Of a DNA stretch of 64,000 nucleotides, positions 1 to 8,444 are shown piece after piece. The position numbers and the translations under genes are program-made. Below the pieces are notes generated by a model. It saw only the letters and a list, made by a program, of their open reading frames with translations. It searched no databases and was not told the DNA's origin. The DNA comes from Sedimenticola thiotaurini (lineage in GTDB: Bacteria > Pseudomonadota > Gammaproteobacteria > Chromatiales > Chromatiaceae): assembly GCF_001007875.1 (NCBI RefSeq), contig NZ_CP011412.1, positions 2,356,001 through 2,420,000 of the forward strand. Direction: 5' to 3'. How positions within the stretch are numbered: position 1 is the first letter of the stretch; the number at the start of each line of letters is the position of its first letter.

Positions 1-99
1 CAGGTAGAAAGTGCCCAGGCTGCTGCCATAAACCAGCAGCACAAAGGTAACCAACTGAACCAGCTTTCGGATAACAGAGAGGTTTTTCAACGGATTCAT
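1..99 (-). CDS. Membrane protein, N-terminal fragment (runs off the window)
   Basis: Only the first 33 codons are visible. The ATG at 99 overlaps the stop of the upstream gene as ATGA, which indicates translational coupling and fixes this start over the ATG at 105. The fragment has a short basic N-terminus (Asn-Pro-Leu-Lys, then Arg-Lys) followed by one hydrophobic segment around residues 13-32, so it is an inner-membrane protein or a signal-anchored one. The family cannot be decided from 33 residues. It is the third gene of a TonB-receptor operon, so a role in uptake or redox handling of the same substrate is plausible but unproven. Confidence 0.6.
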   Translation of the reverse strand, partial: MNPLKNLSVIRKLVQLVTFVLLVYGSSLGTFYL

Positions 100-923
100 T
101 TCCATACCCCCTTTTTTCCGCGAGCGGCCCGACGGGTTATCAAGCCACCGAACAGGAACCCGACTCCGGCCACAGCAATGCCCCAGGGCTTGGATTGCCA
201 GTGCTCGGGAGAGACCCGGTATTCGGCGCTCAAAGTCGTGTCATAGCGAATACCCGCTGTTTCATAGGTGGTATGAAAACTGAGGTCCGCTGTGCGCCGA
301 TCCCGGTCACCGGGGACGATATTGGGGAAGTCATCCGGTATCCGGAACACCACCCGTCCCTGATCGTCCGACACCCCCCGCAGAGAACTGCCGTTACCGG
401 TGCGAAGCTCTACCTGCTGATCGGCCAGCAGTTGGTCCTTGTAACGCACCACAAATGCCACTTCGGCCCGTGCGTAGTAGCGGTGATGCTCCCGGGGCAG
501 TGGATCCGGGACGATCTCCAGTGGCGTTTTTTGCGCTGCCAGCAGTTTCACCGGACTCTCGCCACTGGGTTTCCCGAACAGGTACTCGTAGCGAACAATC
601 GCATCCACCGAATTCCCCCAATTCTTCTCCACCACGATGGCGTGGTAGTTATCCACCCCGGTGGGTGGCAGGGTGATCACGCCCATCTTGGGCTCAAGCG
701 CGCGCTTGCTCAGATCCGGCTTCCAGAGCGTAATCTCCGCCCCCTCCCCATTGGACAGGGACAAACGCTTCGGCGCCCGGTGATGCATAGCCGGTGCAGC
801 CGGCTTCTTACCTCCACCGGCCACGCCGTGTTCGGCTTGGCCGGCCGCCGGAACAACCCCATTGCCAACCAGCAGCAACAGGCCGAACAGCAGCACGATT
901 AAACGATTATTGAACCAGATCAT
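96..923 (-). CDS. Exported protein of unknown function with C-terminal membrane anchor, TonB-receptor neighbour
   Basis: 275 residues. The N-terminus is a clear signal peptide (hydrophobic run at about residues 8-27). The mature part looks like beta-sandwich material. Its middle (about 150-235) reads like a transthyretin/carboxypeptidase-regulatory or DUF4198-type domain: a construct resembling 'QVELRTGNGSSLRGVSDDQG' followed by 'RVVFRIPD'. One hydrophobic segment near 247-265 is followed by a basic tail, giving a C-terminal inner-membrane anchor. DUF4198-like proteins often sit with metal-related TonB systems, so a periplasmic partner of the upstream receptor is plausible. It starts 11 bases after the TonB receptor stop and overlaps the next gene by 4 bases. 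The family assignment is tentative. Confidence 0.55.
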   Translation of the reverse strand: MIWFNNRLIVLLFGLLLLVGNGVVPAAGQAEHGVAGGGKKPAAPAMHHRAPKRLSLSNGEGAEITLWKPDLSKRALEPKMGVITLPPTGVDNYHAIVVEKNWGNSVDAIVRYEYLFGKPSGESPVKLLAAQKTPLEIVPDPLPREHHRYYARAEVAFVVRYKDQLLADQQVELRTGNGSSLRGVSDDQGRVVFRIPDDFPNIVPGDRDRRTADLSFHTTYETAGIRYDTTLSAEYRVSPEHWQSKPWGIAVAGVGFLFGGLITRRAARGKKGVWK

Positions 924-934
924 GCCGCCTCCTG

Positions 935-3187
935 TTAAAAGCTGTAGGTGTAGTTCAGCATGGCGGTACGGGGCGAACCCGCACTGTAAGACTTGTCGCC
1001 CTGAGTGTCTTTTGTAACTTCGGTGGCATAGCGCTTATCGAACAGGTTATCCACGTTCAATGAGACTTTATGGGGACCCGTCTCGTAACCCAGCATCAGG
1101 CTGGTAAGGAAGCTGTAACCGTCATATTTTTCGGTGTTGGCATTGTCCATGTAATACTCACCCCAGGTATCCGCCTGGATGCGGGCCATGAAACCGGACG
1201 GATGGTTGTAGTCGAGACTCAGGCTGTACTGATGCCGGGGCACAAAGGGAGTCTGATTGCCTGACCGATCCACGACAGTCTTGGAGGACCCGTAACCGAC
1301 CACCTCTTTGAAATCCTCAAACTGGTAGTCGCTGTAGGCGTAACTCACACCAAGCCAGAGGTGCTTGCCGAGAGCCAGATTACCGCTCAGTTCAAATCCA
1401 TTCTTCAGCGTCTCGCCGGCATTCTGAAACTCGGTCGTACCACCCTGGAGTACCGAGACGATCTCGTCAGTAACCGTGGTTCTGTAGAACGACAGATCCA
1501 GATTCCACTCCTTGGCCCGCGCCTTCAGGCCCACCTCGATATTCCGCGCGGTGGCCGCATCCAGGTTGGGGTTGCTCTGGATCTCCGACTCGGACGGCAC
1601 CTGGCCGGATTGGGCCACCATGCCGTAGACGCTGTAGATATTGTTCAGCGCATAGGTGGCACCCAGCTTGGGCGAGAAGAGATCAAAGGAGGTATCGGTG
1701 TTGGTGAATACCGGCGCACCAAACATATCGTAACTCCCGGTCGACCAGCTGTATTCGCCGTACTCGGTCTGGTCGATATCGAAATTCATCCGGTCGTAGC
1801 GGAAACCGGCATCGATAGTCAACCGATCAGTCGGCCGCACGGTCTCCTGCAGGAACAGCCCGAACAGGCTGTTTGATGCGTCCTCGGTGGACAGCAGTGC
1901 ACCCTTCCGATCGGAGTTGGTACGTACGATTTGGTTAACAAAGCCGCTCGGTCCAAAGGGTCCGTCTGGATCAACCCATACCGTGTCGACATCGGCGTAC
2001 TGATACTTCTTGGAATTCTCAGTCTTGTCCAGTCGCGCCGTCACGCCGCCCACCAGGGTACTTTCACCCATCAGGTTGTGGTTGTAGGCAAACTCCAGGT
2101 CGGTACCGAACACATTGGTACCGGGATTGTCGTTGATCGCCCCGGTCACCGGATGAAAATGATCCCAGCGGTTGAAATAGAACCTTGGCTTGAACGTCAG
2201 GTTGCCGAACTCCTGTTCATAACGGCTATTAAAGAACCAGATGGTGGAGTAACGCCCACTGTTTTGCCACTGGCTGCTGGTGTTGTGTTGTTCACCGCTA
2301 TTCCGGTAGGTCTGGAATTCACTGTCGGTCAGTTTGGCGGGTAACTGCAAGTCCGCCTGGGAGTAGCTCAACTCAGTCTCAAGCGTGGCGCCGCTGTCCA
2401 GCATCAGGCCATGCTTCAGGCTCAGCTGCTGGGTATCAAACCTATTCCAGTCACGCCAGCTGTTGTCAGATGCGCGATGGGAACCGGTCAGTAAGACACT
2501 GTTACTGTCGTTGATATCCTGGCTGTAACGGAAATGGAGGTTCTCCTGCCCCTCGTTGCCGATACCGAGTTTGACCCGGTTACCATCCACATCAAATACC
2601 GACTTGGAGATAATCTGAATGGTGCCACCGGAGGAGCCACTGCCGTACAGCGAACCGGGTCCCTTGGTAATTTCAATACGTTCGATATCCTGGGTATCGA
2701 TAAAATCAAACCGGGAGAAGCTGTCGGGATCGGTCATGGGTACGCCATCCCGTATCACCATGATCTCACGCACCCCGTAATTGGCTTTCTGTCCGGCACC
2801 CCGAATAATCAGACGTGAGTCATAACCGCCGCTTTTGGATTCGATCAACACACCCGGAGTACCCCGGATCGCATCCTTGATATTCTGCATCTGTTCGGCG
2901 TCAATGCGCTTGGCATCGATCACACTGATGGCGGCAGGTACCTCCTTGGTACCGCGAGCGATCCGGGAAGCGGTGACACTGATGGTATCCACCGTCTCAT
3001 CGGAGGCCTGTATCGATTCAGCGTATTCGCCATCGGCGGCCAACAGACCGTTGTTGAATATGAGCAGGGAAGTGGTGAGCGTTGAAAACAGCATACTGCT
3101 ATGTTTGATGGTAGGCATAACTACATTCCAACCTGACAGTTTTGATAAAGGGACGTGCTGAGTGGACAACTGGATCGCCCTCAACAC
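935..3187 (-). CDS. TonB-dependent outer-membrane receptor
   Basis: 750 residues, normal for the family. After the leader comes a plug domain (about 75-185, with the typical 'AISVIDAKRIDAEQMQNIKD' and 'PGVLIESK' stretches) and then a long 22-stranded barrel rich in Tyr/Trp/Asn, ending in the C-terminal aromatic residue (…Tyr-Ser-Phe) expected of a BAM substrate. It imports an unknown ligand using TonB energy. Start choice is uncertain: the GTG at 3187 has a good AGGAG six bases upstream, whereas the ATG at 3118 begins a conventional signal peptide but has a poor ribosome site. If the GTG is used the leader is about 50 residues. It is the first gene of a three-gene minus-strand operon. The substrate cannot be read from the sequence; the neighbours suggest a metal or a metal complex. 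Confidence 0.9.
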   Translation of the reverse strand: MLRAIQLSTQHVPLSKLSGWNVVMPTIKHSSMLFSTLTTSLLIFNNGLLAADGEYAESIQASDETVDTISVTASRIARGTKEVPAAISVIDAKRIDAEQMQNIKDAIRGTPGVLIESKSGGYDSRLIIRGAGQKANYGVREIMVIRDGVPMTDPDSFSRFDFIDTQDIERIEITKGPGSLYGSGSSGGTIQIISKSVFDVDGNRVKLGIGNEGQENLHFRYSQDINDSNSVLLTGSHRASDNSWRDWNRFDTQQLSLKHGLMLDSGATLETELSYSQADLQLPAKLTDSEFQTYRNSGEQHNTSSQWQNSGRYSTIWFFNSRYEQEFGNLTFKPRFYFNRWDHFHPVTGAINDNPGTNVFGTDLEFAYNHNLMGESTLVGGVTARLDKTENSKKYQYADVDTVWVDPDGPFGPSGFVNQIVRTNSDRKGALLSTEDASNSLFGLFLQETVRPTDRLTIDAGFRYDRMNFDIDQTEYGEYSWSTGSYDMFGAPVFTNTDTSFDLFSPKLGATYALNNIYSVYGMVAQSGQVPSESEIQSNPNLDAATARNIEVGLKARAKEWNLDLSFYRTTVTDEIVSVLQGGTTEFQNAGETLKNGFELSGNLALGKHLWLGVSYAYSDYQFEDFKEVVGYGSSKTVVDRSGNQTPFVPRHQYSLSLDYNHPSGFMARIQADTWGEYYMDNANTEKYDGYSFLTSLMLGYETGPHKVSLNVDNLFDKRYATEVTKDTQGDKSYSAGSPRTAMLNYTYSF

Positions 3188-3525
3188 ACGAAACTCCTGA
3201 TAGCTGTGTTGAAGAAATTCCCTTTAATTTGTACGGCCAGATTGTATGACCTAGCGCTGGACAGTTCTGGACTATTGCCTACAGAAAAAAAGGAAATTTA
3301 TTAATAATTACTTAATAATCACATGGTTATTAAAAGCGGCGGTTTTTTGCTGTCAGAAGTTGTGCGTTAATTCCCTCACCGTATCGGTCAACAGACTGTT
3401 TTTGTGCGCCGCAAACGGCATTGTCAACGCGTTTCTCCAGTGGTCGGACATCCAAAAACAATTGACATTTATGATTCCTTCACAGCCTTCAATTCAGACC
3501 TCATAACCTTGAGAATCAGTTGATC
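3188..3525. other. Intergenic region between the TonB receptor and the ArsR-family gene
   Basis: About 340 bases between divergent genes. It holds the AT-rich inverted repeat at 3312-3333 and presumably the receptor promoter. I see no coding sequence, tRNA or recognisable riboswitch. Confidence 0.5.
3312..3333. promoter_or_regulatory. AT-rich inverted repeat upstream of the TonB receptor
   Basis: Perfect 7-base arms TTAATAA/TTATTAA separated by 8 bases, preceded by a second similar TTAATAA-like stretch. The site sits about 125 bases upstream of the GTG start of the receptor in a very AT-rich patch of a GC-rich genome. It could be an operator for a metal-responsive repressor, but it does not match a full Fur box. 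Confidence 0.35.
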
Positions 3526-3548
3526 ATATATATGTTTAGGGATATATA
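3526..3548 (+). promoter_or_regulatory. Operator copy 1 of the ArsR-family regulator, overlapping its -10 box
   Basis: ATATATATGTTTA, then GGG, then ATATATA. The same ATATATATGTTTA…ATATATA arrangement recurs at 3936-3960, on the other side of the gene, which supports a specific operator rather than random AT richness. The -10 hexamer TATAAT lies at 3545-3550, so a bound repressor would cover the promoter. Only five bases separate the hexamer from the ATG at 3556, so the expected transcription start is at or next to the start codon. Confidence 0.6.
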
Positions 3549-3555
3549 ATGAGGC

Positions 3556-3894
3556 ATGAAAATTTCTCCGCACCAGTTGATTAACGCCGTCCATGATCAG
3601 ACACGCCTGCGCATTATTTACCTGCTGAATCAGTACAGTGAGCTGTGTGTTTTTGATTTGGTGGAAGGTATCGACACCAACCAGCCAAAAGTCTCACGCC
3701 ACCTGAAAGTGTTGCGAAGCGCAGGGATTATCAATAACAGACGGGATGGAACATGGATCTACTACCGTATAAATCCTGAGCTCCCCACCTGGGCCAGTCG
3801 CGCGTTGAACAACCTGTTTGATGGCTGCGCCAACTACAAGCCCTATACGGAAGATATGCAGCGCCTTGAAAGTATTCTAAAAAGAGATTACTGA
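3556..3894 (+). CDS. ArsR/SmtB-family winged-helix repressor
   Basis: 112 residues, the usual ArsR length. The helix-turn-helix is at about 35-60, with recognition helix around 'QPKVSRHLKVLRSAG', followed by the beta-wing 'NRRDGTWIYYRI' (61-72). The start of the ArsR alpha-3 helix is recognisable as Glu-Leu-Cys31-Val-Phe-Asp-Leu. Classical arsenite sensors have Cys-Val-Cys here, and the second cysteine is Phe. The only other cysteine is Cys91. It may therefore sense another metal(loid) or a redox or sulfur signal. The gene is probably autoregulated through the flanking operator copies. No arsenic-resistance gene is adjacent. Confidence 0.85.
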   Translation: MKISPHQLINAVHDQTRLRIIYLLNQYSELCVFDLVEGIDTNQPKVSRHLKVLRSAGIINNRRDGTWIYYRINPELPTWASRALNNLFDGCANYKPYTEDMQRLESILKRDY

Positions 3895-3935
3895 AATCCC
3901 GTACACCCTGAGTCCTGCTTCAGTAAAAGATTCTT

Positions 3936-3960
3936 ATATATATGTTTAATCGAATATATA
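3936..3960 (+). promoter_or_regulatory. Operator copy 2 downstream of the ArsR-family gene
   Basis: Same left arm ATATATATGTTTA as copy 1 and the same right arm ATATATA, with five bases (ATCGA) instead of three between them. A -10-like TATAAA follows at 3957-3962, the same geometry as copy 1, so this may be a second repressed promoter. The next convincing gene downstream starts only at 4301, leaving a leader of over 300 bases. Confidence 0.5.
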
Positions 3961-4300
3961 AAAAGATTGTTAAGACTGAAACACAGATCTGCTCCAGACA
4001 ATAGTATCAGGTGCAACTGACATTTATCAGAACAACCTGAATCCTTCCGTTGCCTGTCAAGTCGCAACCTGATCAACCGATCCTGTCGATACAGACCGAT
4101 CAAGAAAATCGGGGAGCGTTGATTACAGGGCCGGAACCAAATCCAACAGAACTGTCCCAAATGGCGTACCGGCCATGGCGATGCTTCAGCAGGCCTTATC
4201 TACAGGTCAGCGGGTTGTTATTTTCCGACGGGTCAGACAAGCTGTACACCAGTCCGCCCTGCTCCGGGTTTTGTTTAGCAGAGAAGATGTTGTCAGTTTA
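3961..4300. other. Intergenic region or long leader between operator copy 2 and the amidotransferase gene
   Basis: About 340 bases with no convincing gene. A reading frame continuous with the amidotransferase opens at 4175, but the first 42 residues it would add do not resemble the family. The stretch could be the untranslated leader of the amidotransferase gene or the scar of a lost ArsR-target gene. Confidence 0.4.
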
Positions 4301-5008
4301 ATGAAACCGTTGCTCATCATCAGTCACGTCGCCAGTAGTCATCCCGACTACCTGTGTGAGTATCTGGAACAGCGCGACCTCCCCTATCAACGCTTCTGTG
4401 TGGAATCGAGCGACCCCCTGCCCGATCCCGAGCAGATTGCCGGCCTGGCGCTCCTGGGTGCACCGCTGAGCGTGAACAGTGATCTGGCGTGGATCCACCA
4501 AGAGATAGCGTTGGTACGCCACTGTGTGGAGCGAGCCATTCCGGTACTCGGTATCTGTTTTGGCAGTCAGTTGATCAGCAAGGCATTTGGCGGCTTGGTA
4601 TTTACCGCCCCGGCCATGCAGATCGGCTGGCACCCGGTGACAACCACTCAACAGTGCCAGGAACTCTTTGTCGATCTCTCCATGCCGGAACAGTTCACCG
4701 CCTTCGAGTGGCATGAGGAGACCTTTACCCTGCCAAACGGCGCCATCCCGATGTTTAGCGGCGGCTGCATTGGCAACCAGGGGTTCCTCTATAAGAGCTG
4801 CCTGGCGGTGCAGTTTCATCCTGAAGTGACCGACCAGATCGTACGCGACTGGGTAGCTCAATTCGAAACCTGCGTCGAAAAGCCCACTATCTGCCGCCAG
4901 GACCGGGATGCCATCCTGCAGGATCTGCCGCAGAAACTGGCGGCCATGCGACAGATATCCGACAAGCTGTTCGACTGGTGGGTCAGCCAGTCTGTCACCG
5001 GGGCCTAA
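4301..5008 (+). CDS. Class I glutamine amidotransferase (GMP-synthase-like)
   Basis: 235 residues from the ATG at 4301. An in-frame start at 4175 would add 42 residues unlike the family. The nucleophile elbow Gly-Ile-Cys86-Phe-Gly-Ser-Gln and the His173/Glu175 pair in Gln-Phe-His-Pro-Glu-Val complete the triad, so glutaminase activity is intact. No synthetase domain is attached. It belongs to the stand-alone GuaA-N-like group, whose acceptors are mostly unknown (some act in gamma-glutamyl or polyamine breakdown). The ribosome site is weak. A hairpin follows at 5016-5064. Confidence 0.8.
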   Translation: MKPLLIISHVASSHPDYLCEYLEQRDLPYQRFCVESSDPLPDPEQIAGLALLGAPLSVNSDLAWIHQEIALVRHCVERAIPVLGICFGSQLISKAFGGLVFTAPAMQIGWHPVTTTQQCQELFVDLSMPEQFTAFEWHEETFTLPNGAIPMFSGGCIGNQGFLYKSCLAVQFHPEVTDQIVRDWVAQFETCVEKPTICRQDRDAILQDLPQKLAAMRQISDKLFDWWVSQSVTGA

Positions 5009-5015
5009 TCCCGAT

Positions 5016-5064
5016 AAACTGCAAGGACACTTTAATCGGGCGGGGCTTCCGCCCGCGGCAGTTT
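5016..5064 (+). terminator. Stem-loop after the amidotransferase gene
   Basis: Nested inverted repeats: an outer arm AAACTGC (5016-5022) pairs with GCAGTTT (5058-5064), and an inner stem CGGGCGG (5037-5043) pairs with CCGCCCG (5049-5055). The inner stem is followed within a few bases by a T-rich GTTTCGGTT. A moderate intrinsic terminator. Confidence 0.4.
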
Positions 5065-5177
5065 CGGTTAGAATGCGGCATATTCTCAATTCCAATTTAT
5101 AGAGTCCATGAACGATAACCCTTTGAATATCGTTACTTGATTCAATGTTTTTTTAATCACCAGCCAGGATTACAGCT

Positions 5178-6362
5178 ATGCAATTTCGTCCATTCAATCC
5201 CCCTGTCCGCACCCTGATGGGCCCCGGCCCTTCCGATGTCCATCCGCGCATTCTGGAAGCGATGTCCCGGCCCACCATCGGCCACCTGGACCCCGCCTTC
5301 ATCCAGATGATGGAGGAGGTGAAGACGCTGTTGCAGTACGCATTCCAGACCAAAAATGAACTGACCATGCCGGTATCGGCCCCCGGATCCGCCGGGATGG
5401 AGACCTGCTTCGCCAATCTGGTGGAGCCCGGTGATCAGGTCATCGTCTGTCAGAACGGCGTGTTTGGCGGCCGCATGAAGGAGAACGTGGAGCGTTGCGG
5501 CGGTATCCCCATCATGGTTGAAGACACCTGGGGAGAGGCGGTTGACCCGGACAAGCTGGAGACTGCCCTGAAGGCCAATCCGGAGGCCTGTATCGTGGCC
5601 TTTGTACATGCTGAGACATCCACCGGCGCCCAGTCGGATGCCGAGACCCTGGTAAAACTGGCCCACCAGTATGACTGTCTGACCATTGTCGACGCCGTCA
5701 CTTCCCTGGGCGGCACGCCGATCAAGGTGGACGAGTGGGAGATCGACGCCATCTACTCCGGCACCCAGAAGTGCCTCTCCTGCACCCCTGGTCTGTCACC
5801 GGTCAGCTTCAATGAGCGGGCCCTTGAGAAGATCCGCAACCGGAAGCAGAAGGTCCAGAGCTGGTTCATGGACCTGAACCTAGTGATGGGTTACTGGGGT
5901 GGCGGCGCCAAGCGCGCCTATCACCACACGGCACCCATCAATGCGCTGTACGGTCTGCATGAAGCACTGCTGATGCTGCAGGAGGAGGGACTCGAGAACG
6001 CCTGGGCACGACACCAGAAGAATCACCTGGCGCTGCGGGCCGGGCTGGAGGCGATGGGCCTCACCTTCATCGTCAACGAAGGGGATCGGTTACCCCAGTT
6101 GAATGCCGTCTCCATCCCGGAGGGCGTGGATGACGGGGCTGTGCGCAGCCGTCTGCTTAACGAATACAACCTGGAGATCGGCGCGGGACTGGGCGCCCTG
6201 GCCGGCAAGGTGTGGCGGATCGGCCTCATGGGTCACGCCAGCCGTGCCGAAAACATCCTGCTCTGCATCAGCTCCCTGGAAGCGATACTGTCGGAGATGG
6301 GTGCCGATATCAGCCAGGGGGTGGCCATTCCAGCCATGCAAAAGGCGCTGGCCCAGGCCTGA
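5178..6362 (+). CDS. Class V aminotransferase, serine/alanine-glyoxylate type
   Basis: 394 residues, matching the AGXT/serine-glyoxylate aminotransferase family. The PLP lysine is Lys198 in Ser-Gly-Thr-Gln-Lys-Cys; the aspartate contacting the pyridine nitrogen is Asp172 in Val-Asp-Ala-Val-Thr-Ser. The N-terminal 'MGPGPSDVHPRIL' and 'GHLDPAF' signatures are typical. It transfers an amino group to glyoxylate, making glycine from serine or alanine. Placement beside aceK, aceB and aceA suggests it drains glyoxylate produced by isocitrate lyase. The start has AGGA eight bases upstream. The exact donor (serine or alanine) cannot be fixed by reading. Confidence 0.88.
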   Translation: MQFRPFNPPVRTLMGPGPSDVHPRILEAMSRPTIGHLDPAFIQMMEEVKTLLQYAFQTKNELTMPVSAPGSAGMETCFANLVEPGDQVIVCQNGVFGGRMKENVERCGGIPIMVEDTWGEAVDPDKLETALKANPEACIVAFVHAETSTGAQSDAETLVKLAHQYDCLTIVDAVTSLGGTPIKVDEWEIDAIYSGTQKCLSCTPGLSPVSFNERALEKIRNRKQKVQSWFMDLNLVMGYWGGGAKRAYHHTAPINALYGLHEALLMLQEEGLENAWARHQKNHLALRAGLEAMGLTFIVNEGDRLPQLNAVSIPEGVDDGAVRSRLLNEYNLEIGAGLGALAGKVWRIGLMGHASRAENILLCISSLEAILSEMGADISQGVAIPAMQKALAQA

Positions 6363-6384
6363 CAAACCCCAGCCGGCTCACCAC

Positions 6385-6407
6385 ACCCCGGGGCATAAAC
6401 CCGGGGT
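6385..6407. terminator. Bidirectional hairpin between the aminotransferase and aceK
   Basis: ACCCCGGG (6385-6392) pairs with CCCGGGGT (6400-6407) around a 7-base loop. It lies between convergent genes. There is no T-run on either side, so termination may be only partial. Confidence 0.35.
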
Positions 6408-6438
6408 GGCGGTGGCCCGGCCCTTCACCGCCAGGGGT

Positions 6439-8193
6439 TCAACCGGTGGCGGCGGATTTCTCGAACGCCTCCCGATGCAGATTGATAAAACGGATATCTT
6501 GCGGATAGGGAAATACGTCTGCATGGATGCCGCGACCGATATCCAGCTGCCGCTCCCGCCAGTAGTGGGCGTCAAACAGCTCCGGATGCAACTCCAGCAA
6601 GGTCTTGCGAATCAGCGGACTGGCGCTCAGGAAAGTGAGAAACTCTTCAGGAAACACATCGTCATCGGCCACTGAATACCAGGGCTCGCTGCTCATCTCA
6701 TCCTCCGGTGTGCGGGGTGGCGGGATCTGCCGGAAATTGCACTCGGTCATCCGGGTGATCTCGTCATAGTCGTAGAACACCACCTTACCCTGCTGGGTCA
6801 CCCCGAAGTTCTTGAACAGCAGATCGCCGGGAAAGATATCCGCCGCCATCAGCTGTTTGATGGCCAATCCCCAGTCGTCCAGCATGGCCCGCTGTATCTG
6901 CGGCGGGCTTTCAGCCAGGCAGATATCCAATGGCGTCATCCGGTTCTCGATATAGAGGTGGTCGATAATGACGTTATCCCCGTCCATCTCCAGCTGGGAG
7001 GGTATCGAATCCTCCAGCTCCGCCATCAGCTCCGGGGCGATGCGATCACGGGGAAAGGCGGTTTTCGAGAACTCCAGGGTATCGGCCATGCGCCCTACCC
7101 GATCGTGCAACTTAACCTGCAGGTAGCGCGCCTTCACCTGCTCGTGGGTGATATTCTTCTGCGGCGCGAAACGATCCCGGATCACCTTGAAGACAAAGGG
7201 ATAAGAGGGCAGGGTAAACACCATCATCACCAGCCCCCGGACGCCCGGAGCAACAATGAAGCGGTCGTTACTGTTGTCCAGGTGGTGCAACAGGTCCCGG
7301 TAGAACTCATTCTTGGCCTGCTTGTGGAATCCGATGCTCATGTAAAGCTCCGCCAGCGGCTTGTTGGGCATGATGGATTGCAGGAAACAGACCGTGGCGG
7401 CGGGAATGGAGTTGTTCGCCATAAAATAGGCGCGGGCAAAACTGAACAGCGCCTCCACCTCCTCCTGGCCAGTGAGCAGGGTATCGACAAAGATGGTCCC
7501 CTGATAGTTGAGCAGCGGCATCACCAGCGGCTGCACCTCATCACCACTGACCACCCGGCCAATCAGGTAAGCCGCCTTGTTGCGATAAAAGGGCGCCTCC
7601 AATACGTCGATACGCAGCGCCTCGTCGGGCCGTTTGCCGAATGGGGAGCGGGTACGGAAGGCGTTGGCCACATGGCCGATGTCCCGCTCAATATCCTGAT
7701 AGGGTATACGGAAGTAAAAAGCGGACAATATCTCCCGCAAACAGGTCTCCAGTCCGCCATCCTTCAGGTAAAAGGACATGAAAACCCGGTCACGCCGGGT
7801 CAGCGCCTCCCGGTCCACGCCCGATTCGATAAAGATCTTGTCGTTATCGAAATACTGACGGTCAAACATCTTGCAGAAGACCGAGTTATAGAAGGTCTCC
7901 GCCAGCTCCGGACGTCGGTAGTTGACCAGGTACTGCTGGTACTGACTCTTCACCTGCTGCCACAGGGCATCATCCACCTGGGAAACATCGAACGTGGAGC
8001 GTACCTTGCTGATCGCCTCCTGCACCCGGCGGTCGTAAAAGCTGATCCGATCCACCGATGCCTGGCGGATCGCTTCCCAGTCAGCCTGCTCAAAACTCTG
8101 CCGCACCTGGCTGGTAATCTCCTGAAAAAAGGAGAAGTGACGCTCAAAGCCGGTGAAGATGGTTCTGGCCAACTGCTGTGCAAGGTCTCTCAT
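6439..8193 (-). CDS. aceK: Isocitrate dehydrogenase kinase/phosphatase
   Basis: 584 residues, the AceK length. The unusual P-loop is present as Ala-Pro-Gly-Val-Arg-Gly-Leu-Val-Met around residue 320, followed by the kinase lobe with 'FKVIRDRFAPQK' and the catalytic-loop and metal region ending in Phe-Tyr-Asp-Tyr-Asp-Glu. The enzyme phosphorylates and dephosphorylates isocitrate dehydrogenase, directing isocitrate to the glyoxylate shunt. In E. coli it is the last gene of aceBAK. Here it is divergent from aceB, so it has its own promoter in the roughly 250 bases between them. Confidence 0.97.
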   Translation of the reverse strand: MRDLAQQLARTIFTGFERHFSFFQEITSQVRQSFEQADWEAIRQASVDRISFYDRRVQEAISKVRSTFDVSQVDDALWQQVKSQYQQYLVNYRRPELAETFYNSVFCKMFDRQYFDNDKIFIESGVDREALTRRDRVFMSFYLKDGGLETCLREILSAFYFRIPYQDIERDIGHVANAFRTRSPFGKRPDEALRIDVLEAPFYRNKAAYLIGRVVSGDEVQPLVMPLLNYQGTIFVDTLLTGQEEVEALFSFARAYFMANNSIPAATVCFLQSIMPNKPLAELYMSIGFHKQAKNEFYRDLLHHLDNSNDRFIVAPGVRGLVMMVFTLPSYPFVFKVIRDRFAPQKNITHEQVKARYLQVKLHDRVGRMADTLEFSKTAFPRDRIAPELMAELEDSIPSQLEMDGDNVIIDHLYIENRMTPLDICLAESPPQIQRAMLDDWGLAIKQLMAADIFPGDLLFKNFGVTQQGKVVFYDYDEITRMTECNFRQIPPPRTPEDEMSSEPWYSVADDDVFPEEFLTFLSASPLIRKTLLELHPELFDAHYWRERQLDIGRGIHADVFPYPQDIRFINLHREAFEKSAATG

Positions 8194-8444
8194 TTACCCA
8201 TACTCCTCTCAGTTGTGGCGCCGGTTTATAAGGAGCATGCCACATTAAATATTTATTACTACCCTATTTTCTTCCGCGTTGCAGCATAAAGAATTTCAAT
8301 ACAAAGGATTAAAGTATTTATCGTTCCTAATACTGCACAATTGCGTATGCTCTATCCGGTTCACAGATCTATTTGCTTGTTATTATTAGGGTTTTACCTG
8401 AGTTTCGGGTATTTACCGATGAGGCAGCCTGGGAGATACCAGAG

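Noticed and set aside
4175-4300. N-terminal extension of the amidotransferase from 4175
   Set aside because: The 42 extra residues do not resemble the family and the start lacks a ribosome site; the ATG at 4301 begins the expected beta-strand.
6958-8289. Long plus-strand frame of 443 codons opposite aceK
   Set aside because: It is the antisense shadow of a certain gene, with low-complexity His/Gln/Leu composition and no family motifs.
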